Below, one piece after another: positions 13,165 through 26,700 of a stretch of DNA of 64,000 bases (positions within the stretch are counted from its first letter, which is position 1; every line of letters starts with the position of its first letter). The notes beneath the pieces were generated by a model that was not told the DNA's origin, did not search any database, and saw only the letters and a list, made by a program, of their open reading frames with translations. A program made the position numbers and the translations under genes. This DNA is from Hormiphora californensis (lineage: Eukaryota; Ctenophora; Tentaculata; Cydippida; Pleurobrachiidae): NCBI GenBank assembly GCA_020137815.1, contig CM035350.1, positions 5,834,180 to 5,898,179 of the forward strand, written 5' to 3'.

Positions 13165-13645
13165 AATTTTGGGACCTGTATTTGGGGGAATTCTAGGACC
13201 TGTATTTGGGGGAATTCTAGGACCTGTAATCTGTATTTGGGGGAATTCTAGGACCTGTATTTGGGGGAATTCTTGGACCTGTATTTGGGGAAATTCTAGG
13301 ACCTGTAATCTGTATTTAGGGGAATTCTAGGACCTATATTTGGGGGAGTTCTAGAACCTGTATTTGGTGGAATTATAGGACATGTATTTGGGGGAATTAT
13401 AAGACCTGTATTTGGGGGAATTCTAGGACCTGTAATCTGTATTTGGGGGAATTCCAGTACCTATATTTGGGGGAGTTCTAGAACATGTATTTGGGGGAAT
13501 TCTAGGACATGTATTTGGAGGAATTCTAGGACCTGTATTTGGGGGAGTTCTAGGACCTGTATTTGGGGGAATTCTAGGACCTGTATTTGGGGGAATTCTA
13601 GGACCTGTATTTAGGGGGATTTCTAGGACCTGTATTTGGGCCTGG
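13165..13645. repeat. 24-bp minisatellite, about 19 copies
   Basis: The tandem unit is GGACCTGTATTTGGGGGAATTCTA with point changes. Some units carry an extra AATCTGTA segment. Confidence 0.9.
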
Positions 13646-13732
13646 GGAGATAGAATTTAAAGGAAGCAAATCTACCAGTCTTGCAGTTGGGGGAGAGATA
13701 TGAACACAAGCTAGTTTGCCAGGAACTCTAGT

Positions 13733-13970
13733 GATTGGAGTGGGGGCCACTGGGTGACCTCCAAACTGGTCTCGCGTGTGTTAGGGTGGGTTCAGGCATT
13801 CAGGAAAACGACGTTCAGGTGTTCAAATCAAATGCTAATAAAACAAACGTTTCGACACAACGTGTCCTCATCAGTGTTAAGCTAACGTCTGTTAATAGGT
13901 TGGACTATTTAACCCACCCTAACACACGCGAGACCAGTTTGGAGGTCACCCAGTGGCCCCCACTCCAATC
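13733..13970. mobile_element. 238-bp MITE/foldback with 60-bp perfect inverted ends
   Basis: 13733-13792 (starting GATTGGAGTGGGGGCC) is the exact inverse complement of 13911-13970. The ~118-bp centre is AT-rich and noncoding. No convincing target duplication was seen. It lies beside a 24-bp minisatellite. Confidence 0.7.
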
Positions 13971-14775
13971 ATCATGATGCCGCGGACGGTGAAACCAGCC
14001 CCTCAAGGTTGGCACAGCAGGAACTCTAGTGTCTAGGTCTTGCAGGGGGATGAAAGCAAGCTAGTTTACCAGGTCTTGTAGTTGGGGGAGGGGATGAACA
14101 CATGTTAGCCTGACAAGAAATTTAGATCTTGCAGTTGGGGAGAGATAAGTTATGTCATTACAGTTATACTGAAGAGAAGCAATCCCTGCTTAGCACTGTA
14201 AAACTGGTACAGGAGATTGTCACTGGAGAGGACTGGGTTGGAAGAGGGCTTGGTCAATTATACATTTTTGATTTCTAACTCTTTATCTCAGAGTTGGAAA
14301 AGGGCTTGGCTGGCATATGGTTTTCGTACAAGGTATTGTTAGAACAATACCCTTCACTGAGTAGGTGGTCATACAAGATTGCTATCGCCTATCACATACA
14401 CACAACCTTATCACGCTTAATTAGGGCGTGAAAAAACATCTCACACAGACAAACAAATTCGAGAGTTTGTACGTCTGTGTGTCGGTATTTTTCTTCCCGT
14501 GGAACCGCGGTGCTCACTTTCAAAGGGCAAACTCTTTTGCAGAATTCTGCCCATGGAACTAGGGGGTAACGGAAGCTAGGAAAATGTTTTTTGCTGCCTG
14601 GTACAATACATGTAGAAACCCCAACACAGACAATTTGATATCAGTGAATAAAACCAGACATCAATTACAAGTTAAAATGATGTGGCGGGGGATGTGAAAA
14701 ATACACTGAAAATCGTGCTGGAACGGGTTATCAAAAGGCTCCCTGGGACACACAAATCATGATGCTGTAACTCAC

Positions 14776-17700
14776 CATCCTCCCCGTGGTCTACAAAGTC
14801 CCTCAAATCAACAGCTATCTCTACCAGCTCCCTCGGTGTTGAGGGTTGATCTTCCTCCGGCAGACAGCTTCCCTCCTCCACCAGGTTGATGCGGAGAGTA
14901 GCCGGTACAGGACTCTCCTCAGATGTCTTTAAGAGGGCGTTATGTTCCCGATGTGGAATGAGCTTATTAGCAAACAGTTGCCTCACCAGATCCTTCTTCA
15001 CAGACCGGGGTAGATCCAACCGGACAATACCCTGTCTGATCTTATCAAACAGACTAGGACTCATCACAACAGTATCACGTGTCATCATGGTGTACCCATC
15101 ATCATCTCCCCTTAGGGGAACTGGAGTGACCCTCTTGTCAATATCCCCGATGTTAACACCCGGCATGTCCACCAGTTCAGGGGGAGAGATGGATCCTGCC
15201 TCCACCAACTCGTATCCCTCATCATCGTCACCCAGTGGCACTGCTTTCACCTGTCTGGTGATGTGCTTGATGTTGATGGTCAGGTCAATGGGTGTCCCAT
15301 CTGCCTTCTTAGCGGTGATATTCAGCTCATCCCCCTCCAGTGTTTCCATCTTGTTGATCTCATCCTCCAGGATCTTCATAGTCTCCTCATCGACATTGCT
15401 CTCCCGGAGTGAGTCTATGATCTGCTCCTTCATCTCGTCAGTAAGGGGCTCTTCAACCAGTTCGTATCCTTCTTCAGGCTCCATGGGGACGGACACAATG
15501 TTCTTGGTTATGTTCTTGATGTTGATGGTAAGATCTACCGGTGTTCCGTCCTTCTTAGAGGCAGTCAGCTTCACCTGATTCCCATCTACATTCTCGAGCT
15601 TGTCCACCTCCTCAAGTAGAAGTTCTATTGTCTCAGGGTCCAGTTTTGAGTTCTTTAGCGTCATTGTGATCTGGTCCTTCACCACATTCACTGAAGGTGC
15701 TTTGGATGTTTGAGGAGCCTGAGCGGGCTCTACCAGCTCAAACCCATCCTCAATGTCACCCAAGGAAACAGGGTTAATGTTTTTGGTGATATCATGGGTC
15801 TCTATATTCAGCTCAATGCTCTGGGAGGGTTTCTTTACATCAGGGACGGTTAGGAGCCGATCAAGACCCGCTGGAGCAGCTGATGGACTTTTGAGGGGAG
15901 ATTTGAAGACAGGTGACAGAGGGATAACTTTAACGGGAGGAACTTCATCAAACACCATTTCGTATCCAGTATCCTCTTCTAACGGGACAGATTTGATATT
16001 TTTGGTGATGTTTTTGATGTTGATGGTCAGATTGATTGGAGTTCCATCCTTCTTCTTGGCATGTAGAGACATGGAATCACCCTGGACCTTGTCCAACTTA
16101 TCGATCTCATCTTCCAACAACGACACTGTCTCCTTGTCCAGGTTGCAACCCTTCAGGGACTCCTTCAGCTGCTCTTTCATCTCCTCAGTCACCGGCTCAC
16201 ACACCAGCTCGTAGCCGGAATCTGTTTCCATGGGAACCGGGACAATGTTTTTACCAATCACATCTATTGGTAGGTCGGCAGGTGTTGCTTCAGTGGTCGG
16301 CTTCTCAGAAGATTTCAACTCAGGGACACCTTCATCTGCAGAGGGCTGTACAGGAGCTGATTCTGTAGTTGGCTTTTCGGCAATCTCTAGAACTGGAACC
16401 TCAAGATCTTCTGTAGCAACCGGAATGAGATCAATCGACTCAGGTTTAGGTTGTCCAGGAGTCTTAGTTGTGATTGTTTCTGTAACATTTTTGGTGATGT
16501 TTTTGATGTTGATGGTCAGGTTGATTGGAGTTCCATCCTTCTTCTTGGCATGTAGAGACATGGAATCACCCTGGACCTTGTCCAACTTATCGATCTCATC
16601 TTCCAACAACGACACCTGTCTCTTTGTCCAGGTTGCAACCCTTCAGGGACTCCTTCAGCTGCTCTTTCATCTCCTCAGTCACCGGCTCACACACCAGCTC
16701 GTAGCCGGAATCTGCTTCCATGGGAACCGGGACAATGGTTTTACCAATCACATCCATTGGTAGGTCGGCAGGTGCTGCTTCAGTGGTCGGCTTCTCAGAA
16801 GATTTCAACTCAGGAACGCCTTCATCTGCAGAGGGTTGTACAGGAGCTGATTCTGTGGTTGGCTTTTCAGCAATCTCTAGAACTGGAACCTCAAGATCTT
16901 CTGTAGCAACCGGAATGACATCAATCGACTCTGGTTTAGGTTGTCCAGGAGTCTTAGTTGTGATTGTCTCTGCAACATTTTTGGTGATGTTTTTGATGTT
17001 GATGGTCAGGTTGATTGGAGTTCCATCCTTCTTCTTGGCACGTAGAGACATGGAATCACCCTGGACCTTGTCCAACTTATCGATCTCATCTTCCAACAAC
17101 GACACTGTCTCCTTGTCCAGGTTGCAACCCTTCAGGGACTCCTTCAGCTGCTCTTTCATCTCCTCAGTCACCGGCTCACACACCAGCTCGTAGCCGGAAT
17201 CTGTTTCCATGGGAACCGGGACAATGTTTTTACCAATCACATCCATTGGTAGGTCGGCAGGTGCTGCTTCAGTGGTCGGCTTCTCAGAAGATTTCAACTC
17301 AGGAACGCCTTCATCTGCAGAGGGCTGTACAGGAGCTGATTCTGTAGTTGGCTTTTCAGCAATCTCTAGAACTGGAACCTCAAGATCTTGCGTAACAACC
17401 GGAATGAGATCAATCGACTCTGGTTTAGGTTGTCCAGGAGTCTTAGTTGTGATTGTTTCTGTAACATTTTTGGTGATGTTTTTGATGTTGATGGTCAGAT
17501 TGATTGGAGTTCCATCCTTCTTCTTGGCATGTAGACACATGGAATCACCCTGGACCTTGTCCAACTTATCGATCTCATCTTCCAACAACGACACTGTCTC
17601 TTTGTCCAGGTTACAACCCTTCAGGGACTCCTTCAGCTGCTCTTTCATCTCCTCAGTCACCGGCTCACACACCAGCTCGTAGCCGGAATCTGTTTCCATG

Positions 17701-20700
17701 GGAACCGGGACAATGTTTTTACCAATCACATCCATTGGCAGGTCGGCAGGTGCTGCTTCAGTGGTCGGCTTCTCAGAAGATTTCAACTCAGGAACGCCTT
17801 CATCTGCTGAGGGCTGTACAGGAGCTGATTCTGTAGTTGGCTTTTCAGCAATCTCTAGAACTGGAACCTCAAGATCTTGCGTAACAACCGGAATGAGATC
17901 AATCGACTCTGGTTTAGGTTGTCCAGGAGTCTTAGTTGTGATTGTTTCTGTAACATTTTTGGTGATGTTTTTGATGTTGATGGTCAGGTTGATTGGAGTT
18001 CCATCCTTCTTCTTGGCATGTAGAGACATGGAATCACCCTGGACCTTGTCTAACTTATCGATCTCATCTTCCAACAACGACACTGCCTCTTTGTCCAGGT
18101 TGCAACCCTTCAGGGACTCCTTCAGCTGCTCTTTCATCTCCTCAGTCACCGGCTCACACACCAGCTCGTAGCCAGAATCTGTTTCCATGGGAACCGGGAC
18201 AATGTTTTTACCAATCACATCCATTGGTAGGTCGGCAGGTGCTGCTTCAGTGGTCGGCTTCTCAGAAGATTTCAACTCAGGAACGCCTTCATCTGTAGAG
18301 GGATGTACAGGAGCTGATTCTGTGGTTGGCTTTTCAGCAATCTCTAGAACTGGAACCTCAAGATCTTGCTGTAGCAACCGGAATGAGATCAATAGGAACA
18401 GGCTCAGAAGGAGTGGACTGAAATAATGGATCCTGTGGACCCTCCCGCTGCTCTATATTGACATTCCTCAGAATATTCTGGATGTTTATTGTGAGGTTAA
18501 CTGGGCTGCCGTCTGGTTTCATCGCCGAGAGGGTAAGTTGATCTCCCTCGATACTGTCAACTTTGTCCAACTCCAGCTTCAGTAGATCCCTCGTCTCGTT
18601 ATCTAGCCCTGAGTTTTCAAGAGAGTGCAGTATCTTTTCCTTGATGGCAGAAACCGGTGGGGCCGGTCCTGTTGTAGCAGGTGAAGTTGGGGCCAGGAGG
18701 ACCGCCATATTTCCGACTTCTTCCACAGGAGAAGATTCCTTCTCTGGATTTTCCTCTTCGTGGGTTTCACGGTGGTAGAAAATGTGCTTGAGGTTGATTG
18801 TGAGTTCAATCGGAGTGCCGTCAGCCTTCTTAGATGTCAGTGTAACATGACCCATCATCAATGTTAGACAGATTGTCTATTTCTTTCGTTAAGAAGAGCT
18901 ATTGTTTCACTGTCAAGGTCACTTCCCTCCAGCGAGTTCAACAGCTGTGATCTGATGTCTTCACTTACTGGAACTGACTTGGGCGGCTCCTTCTCTCCTT
19001 CAGGAGTAGATCTGGAAATTCGAATGTCCTCCAGATGAGCAACAGTTGTAGAAGACTCTTCCTTAGTAACAGGTACATTTTCAGTCACAACAGGGGGCTC
19101 TTCCTTAGCAACAGGTGCATCTTCAGTCACAACAGGGGCCTCTTCCTTAGCAACTGGTGCATCCTCTGTCACAACAGGAGACTCTTCCTTAGCAACAGGT
19201 TCATCTTCAGTCACAACAGGAGGCTCTTCCTTAGCAACAGGTGCATCTTCAGTCACAACAGGAGGCTCTTCCTTAGCAACAGGTGCAACTTCAGTCACAA
19301 TAGGGGCCTCTTCCTTAGCAACAGGTACATCTTCAGTCACAACAGGAGGCTTTTCCTTAGCAACAGGTGCATCTTCAGTCACAACAGGGGCCTCTTCCTT
19401 AGCAACAGGTGCATCTTCAGTCGCAACAGGAGGCTCTTCCTTAGCAACAGGTGCATCTTCAGTCACAACAGGAGGTTCTTCCTTAGCAACAGGTACATCT
19501 TCAGTCACAACAGGAGATTCTTTCTTAGCAACAGGTGCATCTTCAGTCACAACAGGAGGCTCTTCGTTAGCAACAGGTGCATCTTCAGTCACAACAGGGG
19601 GCTCTTCCTTAGCAACAGGTACATCTTCAGTCACAACAGGAGACTCTTCCTTAGCAACAGGTGCATCTTCAGTCACAACAGGAGACTCTTCCTTAGCAAC
19701 AGGTGCATCTTCAGTCACAACAGGGGGCTCTTCCTTAGCAACAGGTACATCTTCAGTCACAACAGGGGGCTCTTCCTTAGCAACAGGTATATCTTCAGTC
19801 ACAACAGGAGGCTCTTCCTTAGCAACAGGTGCATCTTCAGTCACAACAGCAGGCTTTTCCTTAGCAACAGGTACATCTTCAGTCACAACAGGAGACTCTT
19901 CCTTAGCAACAGGTGCATCTTCAGTCACAACAGGAGACTCTTCCTTAGCAACAGGTACATCCTCTGTAACAGCTACCTTTTCAGGTTCTTTAGAAACTGG
20001 TTTGGAATCTGGGGCTTTGGCAGCCTCAGGGGCTTCAGTCGCCTGGAGACAAGGAACTCCTTCTTCAGTCGGTTGATCAAACACAATAGGAATATCTGAA
20101 ATGAGCTGCTGAGATTTAGGCTCGGGTTCAGGTTCAGGCTCAGATTTCTTTTCCACATTCACGGTCACGTTTTCAACAATGTTCTCAATGTTGATAGTCA
20201 GGTTGACAGGTGACCCGTCTGACTTGGTGGCTGACAAAGTGATCTGATTGTCTGTCACAGTTGTCTCCTTCCTCACCTCCTTCATCAGAAGAACCTTGGC
20301 TTCCTTGTCCAGAGGTGAGGATTTAATGATGGCGATAATTTGCTCCTTCATCTCGGGTGTCAAGGGAACGGGAGAACTCAACGGAGTGGGCTCTGGAGTC
20401 TCTTCAGGAGTCTTCGACTCGGATGTCTTTGTTTTTCTACTCGGCCTCTCCGGTTTCTTTGGAGGTTCTTCAGCGTCCTTGTTTTCTGCTTGAGATTCGG
20501 GAGCATTAGTCTTTTTACGACTAGGCCTCTCGGGTTTAGGCTCCGATTCAATGAGAGGCTTATCTTTAGGAACCTCGGAATCAATCTTATCAACAGTGGT
20601 CGATTCTTTGGTATCCGGTTCAGATTGTATTTCAGCAGTATCAGGACTCACCAGTTCTTTAGATTCTGGTTTAGTATCTGGGGCTTCAGCGGCCACGGGA

Positions 20701-23700
20701 GCTTCTGAAGCTTCTAAACAAGGAATACCCTCTTCAGTCGGCTGATCCTTTGAAGCAGGAACGTCTTCAGACACAACAAGTTCAGGTTCAGTCTCAGATT
20801 TCTTCTCTACATTTACAGTCACATTTTCAACAATGTTCTCAATGTTGATAGTCAGGTTGACAGGTGACCCGTCTGACTTGGTGGCTGACAAAGTGATCTG
20901 ATTGTCTGTCACAGTTGTCTCCTTCCTCACCTCCTTCATCAGAAGAACCTTGGCTTCCTTGTCCAGATCAGAGGTCTTTAGGATGGCGATAATTTGCTCC
21001 TTCATCTCGGGTGTCAAGGGAACGGGAGAACTCGACGGAATGGGCTCTGGAGTCTCTTCAGGAGTCTTCGACTCGGATGTCTTGGTTTTTCTACTCGGCC
21101 TCTCCGGTTTCTTTGGAGGTTCAACAGCGTCCTTATCTTCTACTGGAGATTCAGGAGCACCAGCCTTTTTACGACTAGGCCTCTCGGGTTTAGGCTCCGA
21201 CTCAGTAGGAGGGAAATCTTTGACTTTTTCCTTGGTATCTGGCTCCTTTGAATCTGGTCCGGAAACTGGAGCATTCGCTGCAGCAGGAGCCTCAGATATA
21301 TCGATGCTAGGAACGTCTTGTTCAGTTGGCTTTTCTTTTGGGAGAGACACATCTTTAGCCATTCTTGGTTCAAGTTTGTCAGGAGCCTCGGCCGCCACGG
21401 GAGCTTCAGAGGCCTTTATACAGGGAACACTTTCTTCTGTTGGTTGCTCTTTAACAGGAGGACTATCCTCTGTCACAACAGGGGGTTCTTCTGTGTTCTC
21501 CGCTTTGCAAGGTTTCTTGGAATCAGGTTCACTAACTGGCAGTTCCGCCGCCACGGGAGCTTCTGAAGCTTCCAGACAGGGAATACCCTCATCAGTTGGC
21601 GTGTTTTTGACGGGAGGAACTTCTTCAGAAACTACTGGCTGAGATTCTTTTAGTTGAGGTTCTTTATCCACTGGGACCTCTTCAGAAACAGACATGGGCT
21701 GATCTTCAGACGGCTCAGGCTTAGAAACCGGAGCACTTTCTGTGATTTCTTTCGGTGGAGCTTCGACTGCATCAGGTACTTCTAAGGGAACGGGAGAACT
21801 CGACGGAGTTGGCTCTGGAGGCTGCTTCTGGTCCTCAGAAGTTGGAGCTTCTGCAGCAACCGGGGCTTCGCTCGGTAGAACACATGGTACTCCTTCATCA
21901 ACTGGTTTTGCTTCAGGAGCATCTTCGGCAACAGGCTTCTCAGGCTTTGAATCCGGAGTCTTGGCAGCCACGGGAGCATCAGAGGCCTTTAGGGAAGGAA
22001 GATCCGCCTCAGTTGGCTGCTCTGTCACAGGAGGGACATCTTCTGTAACAATCGGCTCAGATTTCGGCTCAGATTTCTTCTCCACTTTCACAGTCACATT
22101 TTCAACAATGTTCCCAATGTTGATAGTCAGGTTGACAGGTGACCCATCTGACTTGGTGGCTGACAAAGTGATCTGATTGTCTGTCACAGTTGTCCCCTTC
22201 CTCACCTCCTTCATCAGAAGAACCTTGGCTTCCTTGTCCAGATCAGATGTCTTTAGGATGGCGATAATTTGCTCCTTCATCTCGGGTGTCAAGGGAACGG
22301 GAGAACTCGACGGAGTGGGTTCTGGAGTCTGCTTTTTGTCATCGGAAGTTGGAGCTTCTGCAGCAACCGGGGCTTCGCTCGGTAGAACAAAGGGTACTCC
22401 TTCATCAACTGGTTTTACTTCAGGAGCATCTTCGGTAACAGGCTTCTCAGGCTCCTTTGAGTCTGGTTTTTGAAGAGGGAGGGGAGATCCCGGTTTTAAA
22501 TCCGGCGTCTCAGCCGCCACAGGAGCATTAGAGGCCTTTAGGGAAGGAAGATCCGCCTCAGTTGGCTGCTCTGTCACAGGAGGGACATCTTCTGTAACAA
22601 TCGGTTCAGATTTCGGCTCAGATTTCTTTTCCACATTCACGGTCACATTTTCAACAATGTTCTCAATGTTGATAGTCAGGTTGACAGGTGACCCATCTGA
22701 CTTGGTGGCTGACAAAGTGATCTGATTGTCTGTCACAGTTGTCGCCTTCCTCACCTCCTTCATCAGAAGAACCTTGGCTTCCTTGTCCAGATCAGATGTC
22801 TTTAGGATGGCGATAATTTGCTCCTTCATCTCAGGTGTCAAGGGAACCGGAGAACTCGACGGAGTAGGCGCTGTAGTCTGCTTCTTGTCATCAGAAGTTG
22901 GAGCTTCTGCAGCAACCGGGGCTTCGCTCGGTAGAACACATGGTACTACTTCATCAGCTGGTTTTACTTCAGGAGCATCTTCGGCAACAGGCTTCTCAGG
23001 CTCCTTTGAGTCCGGTGTCTCAGCCGCCACAGGAGCTCCAGAAGCCTTTAGGGAAGGAAGATCCGCCTCAATTGGCTGCTCTGTCACAGGAGGGACATCT
23101 TCTGTAACAATCGGTTCAGATTTCGGCTCAGATTTCTTTTCCACATTCACGGTCACATTTTCAACAATGTTCTCAATGTTGATAGTCAGGTTGACAGGTG
23201 ACCCATCTGACTTGGTGGCTGATAAAGTGATCTGATTGTCTGTCACAGTTATCTCCTTCCTCACCTCCTTCATCAGAAGAACCTTGGCTTCCTTGTCCAG
23301 ATCAGAGGTCTTTAGGATGGCGATAATTTGCTCCTTCATTTCGGGTGTCAAGGGAACGGGAGAACTCGACGGAGTGGGCTCTGGAGTCTGCTTCTTGTCA
23401 TCAGAAGGCTTAGCAACATCGCTGATGGAATCTGGCTTAGCTTCGGGGGCTGAAACAGGCTTCACAGGATCTGCTACAGGCGACTGTTTCCCAGCTTCAA
23501 TCGGCTTAGTTTTCTCTGGCGCTTTCTGAGAAGGTGGTGCTTCAGAAGCCTTGACACAGGGGACGCCTTCTTCATTTGGCTGCTCTTTGACAGGAGGAAC
23601 ATCTTCAGTTACGACAGGGGGTTCTTCTGTGTCGCCAGATTGAGAGGGTTCATCAGATTTCTTAGAATCGGGTTCAATAACTGGCAGTTCCGCCGCCACG

Positions 23701-26700
23701 GGAGCTTCTGAAGCTTCCAGAAGAGGGATATTATCCTCTGTTGGCTGGTCCTTTGTTGGAGGAACGTTCTCAGTCACAATCGGCTGAGGTTTGGATTCCG
23801 AATCTTTTTCGCCTGTTACTGTCACATTCTGAACTAGGTTCTTAACATCAACAGTCAGGTTGACAGGTGACCCATCCGATTTTGTAGCTGACAAAACCAC
23901 CTGGTAGTCTGAAATTTCTGTCTCCTTCCTCACCTCCTTCATTAGAAGAACCTTGGCTTCCTTGTCCAGAGGTGAGGTTTTAATGATGGCGATAATTTGC
24001 TCCTTCATCTCGGGTGTCAAGGGAACCGGAGAACTCGACGGAGTGGGCTCTGGCGTCTGCTTCTTGTCATCAGAAGTTGGAGCTTCAGCAGCAACCGGGG
24101 CTTCGCTCGGTAGAACGAAGGGTACTCCTTCATCAACTGGTTTTACTTCAGGAGCGTCTTCGGAAACAGGTTTCTCGGGCTTTGAGTCCGGAGTCTTGGC
24201 CGCCACGGGAGCTTCAGAAGCCTTTAGAGAAGGAAGATCCACCTCAGTTGGCTGCTCTGTCACGGGAGGGACATCTTCTGCAACAATCGGTTCAGATTTC
24301 TTTTCCACATTCACGGTCACATTTTCAACAATGTTCTCAATGTTGATAGTCAGGTTGACAGGTGACCCATCTGACTTGGTGGCTGACAAAGTGATCTGAT
24401 TGTCTGTCACAGTTGTCTCCTTCCTCACCTCCTTCATCAGAAGAACCTTGGCTTCCTTGTCCAGATCAGATGTCTTTAGGATGGCGATAATTTGCTCCTT
24501 CATCTCGGGTGTCAAGGGAACGGGAGAACTCGACGGAGTGGGCTCTGGAGTCTGCTTCTTGTCATCAGAAGTTGGAGCTTCTGCAGCAACCGGAGCTTCG
24601 CTCGGTAGAACGAAGTGTACTCCTTCATCAACTGGTTTTACTTCAGGAGCATCAACAACAAGAACTGGATTCTTAGGTTTACCAGAAACTGTCCACATCT
24701 TGTTCTACCACGGTTTTTGGTTTCTTCCCCTCCGGTAGACCCACTGAAACCTCAGCAGAAAGCTGTCTTCTTGTCAGAACTATCACAGTTGATGGTTAGG
24801 TTTACAGGACTGCCATCCTTCTTGGTGGTTTCCAAGGTAACAGAGTCCTCAGTCAGGTCAGTTAGAGTACCAATCTGGATAGCGAGAAGGTCCTTGGTTT
24901 CCTTGTCCAAGTTATCCATGTTCTGAACCAGTTCAACCAACCGAATTTTCGTCTCCTCAGTAGCATCTGGTTTTTCAGGCTCTTTTGAGTCTGGTTTGTG
25001 AACAGGAATGGAAGATTTCGGCTTAGAATCTGGCGTCTCAGCCGCCACAGGAGCTTCAGAGGCCTTTAGGGAAGGAAGATCTACCTCTGTTGGCTGCTCT
25101 TTCACAGAAGGAACATCTTCGATAACAATCGGCTCAGATTTCGGCTCAGATTTTTTCTCCACATTCACGGTCACGTTTTCAACAATGTTCTCAATGTTGA
25201 TAGTCAGGTTGACAGGTGACCCATCTGACTTGGTGGCTGACAAAGTGATCTGATTGTCTGTCACAGTTGTCTCCTTCCTCACCTCCTTCATCAGAAGAAC
25301 CTTGGCTTCCTTGTCCAGAGGTGAGGTTTTAATGATGGCGATAATTTGATCCTTCATCTCGGGTGTCAAGGGAACGGGAGAACTCGACGGAGTGGGCTCT
25401 GGAGTCTGCTTCTTGTCATCAGAAGTTGGAGCTTCTGCAGCAACCGGGGCTTCGCTCGGTAGAACAAAGGGTACTCCTTCATCAACTGGTTTTACTTCAG
25501 GAGCATCAACAACAAGAACTGGATTCTTAGGTTTACCAGAAACTGTCACATCTTGTTCCACCACGGTTTTTGGTTTCTTCCCCTCCGGTTGACCAACTGA
25601 AACCTCAGCAGAAAGCTGTCTTTTGTCAGAACTATCACAGTTGATGGTTAGGTTTACAGGACTGCCATCCTTCTTGGTGGTTTCCAAGGTAACAGAGTCC
25701 TCGGTCAGGTCAGTTAGAGTTCCAATCTGGATAGCGAGAAGGTCCTTGGTTTCCTTGTCCAAGTTATCCATGTTCTGAACCAGTTCAACCAACCGAATTT
25801 TCGTCTCCTCAGTAGGAGGTTTCTGAGGCTCTTTTGAGTCTGGTATGTGAACAGGATCAGGCTTCTCAGGCTTTGAATCCGGAGTCTCACCCGCCACGGG
25901 AGCTTCAGAAGCCTTTAGAGAAGGAAGATCCACCTCAGTTGGCTGTTCTGTCACGGGAATGACATCTTCTGTAACTGTAAACTGTGGTTGTTTCGGCTCT
26001 ATTTTCACGGTCACATTTTCAACAATGTTCCCAATGTTGATAGTCAAGTTAACAGGTGACCCATCTGACTTGGTGGCCGACAAAGTGATCTGATTGTCTG
26101 TCACAGTTGTCTCCTTCCTCACCTCCTTCATCAGAAGAACCTTGGCTTCCCTGTCCAGAGGTGAGGTTTTAATGATGGCGATAATTTGCTCCTTCATCTC
26201 AGGTGTCAAGGGAACGGGAGAACTCGACTGAGTGGGCTCTGGAGTCTGCTTCTTGTCATCAGAAGTTGGAGCTTCTGCAGCAACCGGGGCTTCGCTCGGT
26301 AGAACGAAGTGTACTCCTTCATCAACTGGTTTTGCTTCAGGAGCATCAACAACAAGAACCGGCTTCTTAGGTTTACCAGAAACTGCCACATCTTGTTCCA
26401 CCACGGTTTTTGGTTTCTTCCCCTCCGGTTGACCAACTGAAACCTCAGCAGAAAGCTGTCTTTTGTCAGAACTATCACAGTTGATGGTTAGGTTTACAGG
26501 ACTGCCATCCTTCTTGGTGGTTTCCAAGGTAACAGAGTCCTCGGTCAGGTCAGTTAGAGTTCCAATCTGGATAGCGAGAAGGTCCTTGGTTTCCTTGTCC
26601 AAGTTATCCATGTTCTGAACCAGTTCAACCAACCGAATTTTCGTCTCCTCAGTAGGAGGTTTCTGAGGCTCTTTTGAGTCTGGTATGTGAACAGGATCAG

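Larger units (their letters stand above)
12811..14570. mobile_element. 1.76-kb segment with inverted ends, candidate non-autonomous transposon
   Basis: TTCCATGGGCAGAATTC near 12820 recurs inverted near 14544-14560. Further in, CCGACACACACAGACGTAC (about 13034) is matched inverted near 14465-14490 with a 2-bp difference. The paired inverted ends enclose a 16-bp perfect hairpin (12915-12949), a 24-bp minisatellite and a separate 238-bp MITE. No transposase is encoded. Exact ends and a target duplication were not resolved. Confidence 0.4.

Noticed and set aside
13165-13645. CRISPR-like array
   Set aside because: 24-bp units are contiguous without unique spacers; it is a minisatellite in a eukaryotic genome.
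14672-14775. C-terminal 34 codons of the giant frame (after EDGE)
   Set aside because: A consensus GTGAGT donor lies at 14775 and the residues beyond it are unlike the rest, so this is probably intron read-through.
15753-18426. Plus-strand frames of ~110-177 codons repeating every 489 bp
   Set aside because: They are the antisense of the giant repeat gene; a long sense repeat forces antisense openness at the same period.
19035-20099. 354-codon plus-strand frame rich in SNRCIFSHNR
   Set aside because: Antisense reading of the 42-bp PEVK-like minisatellite; the sense frame continues the giant protein on both sides.
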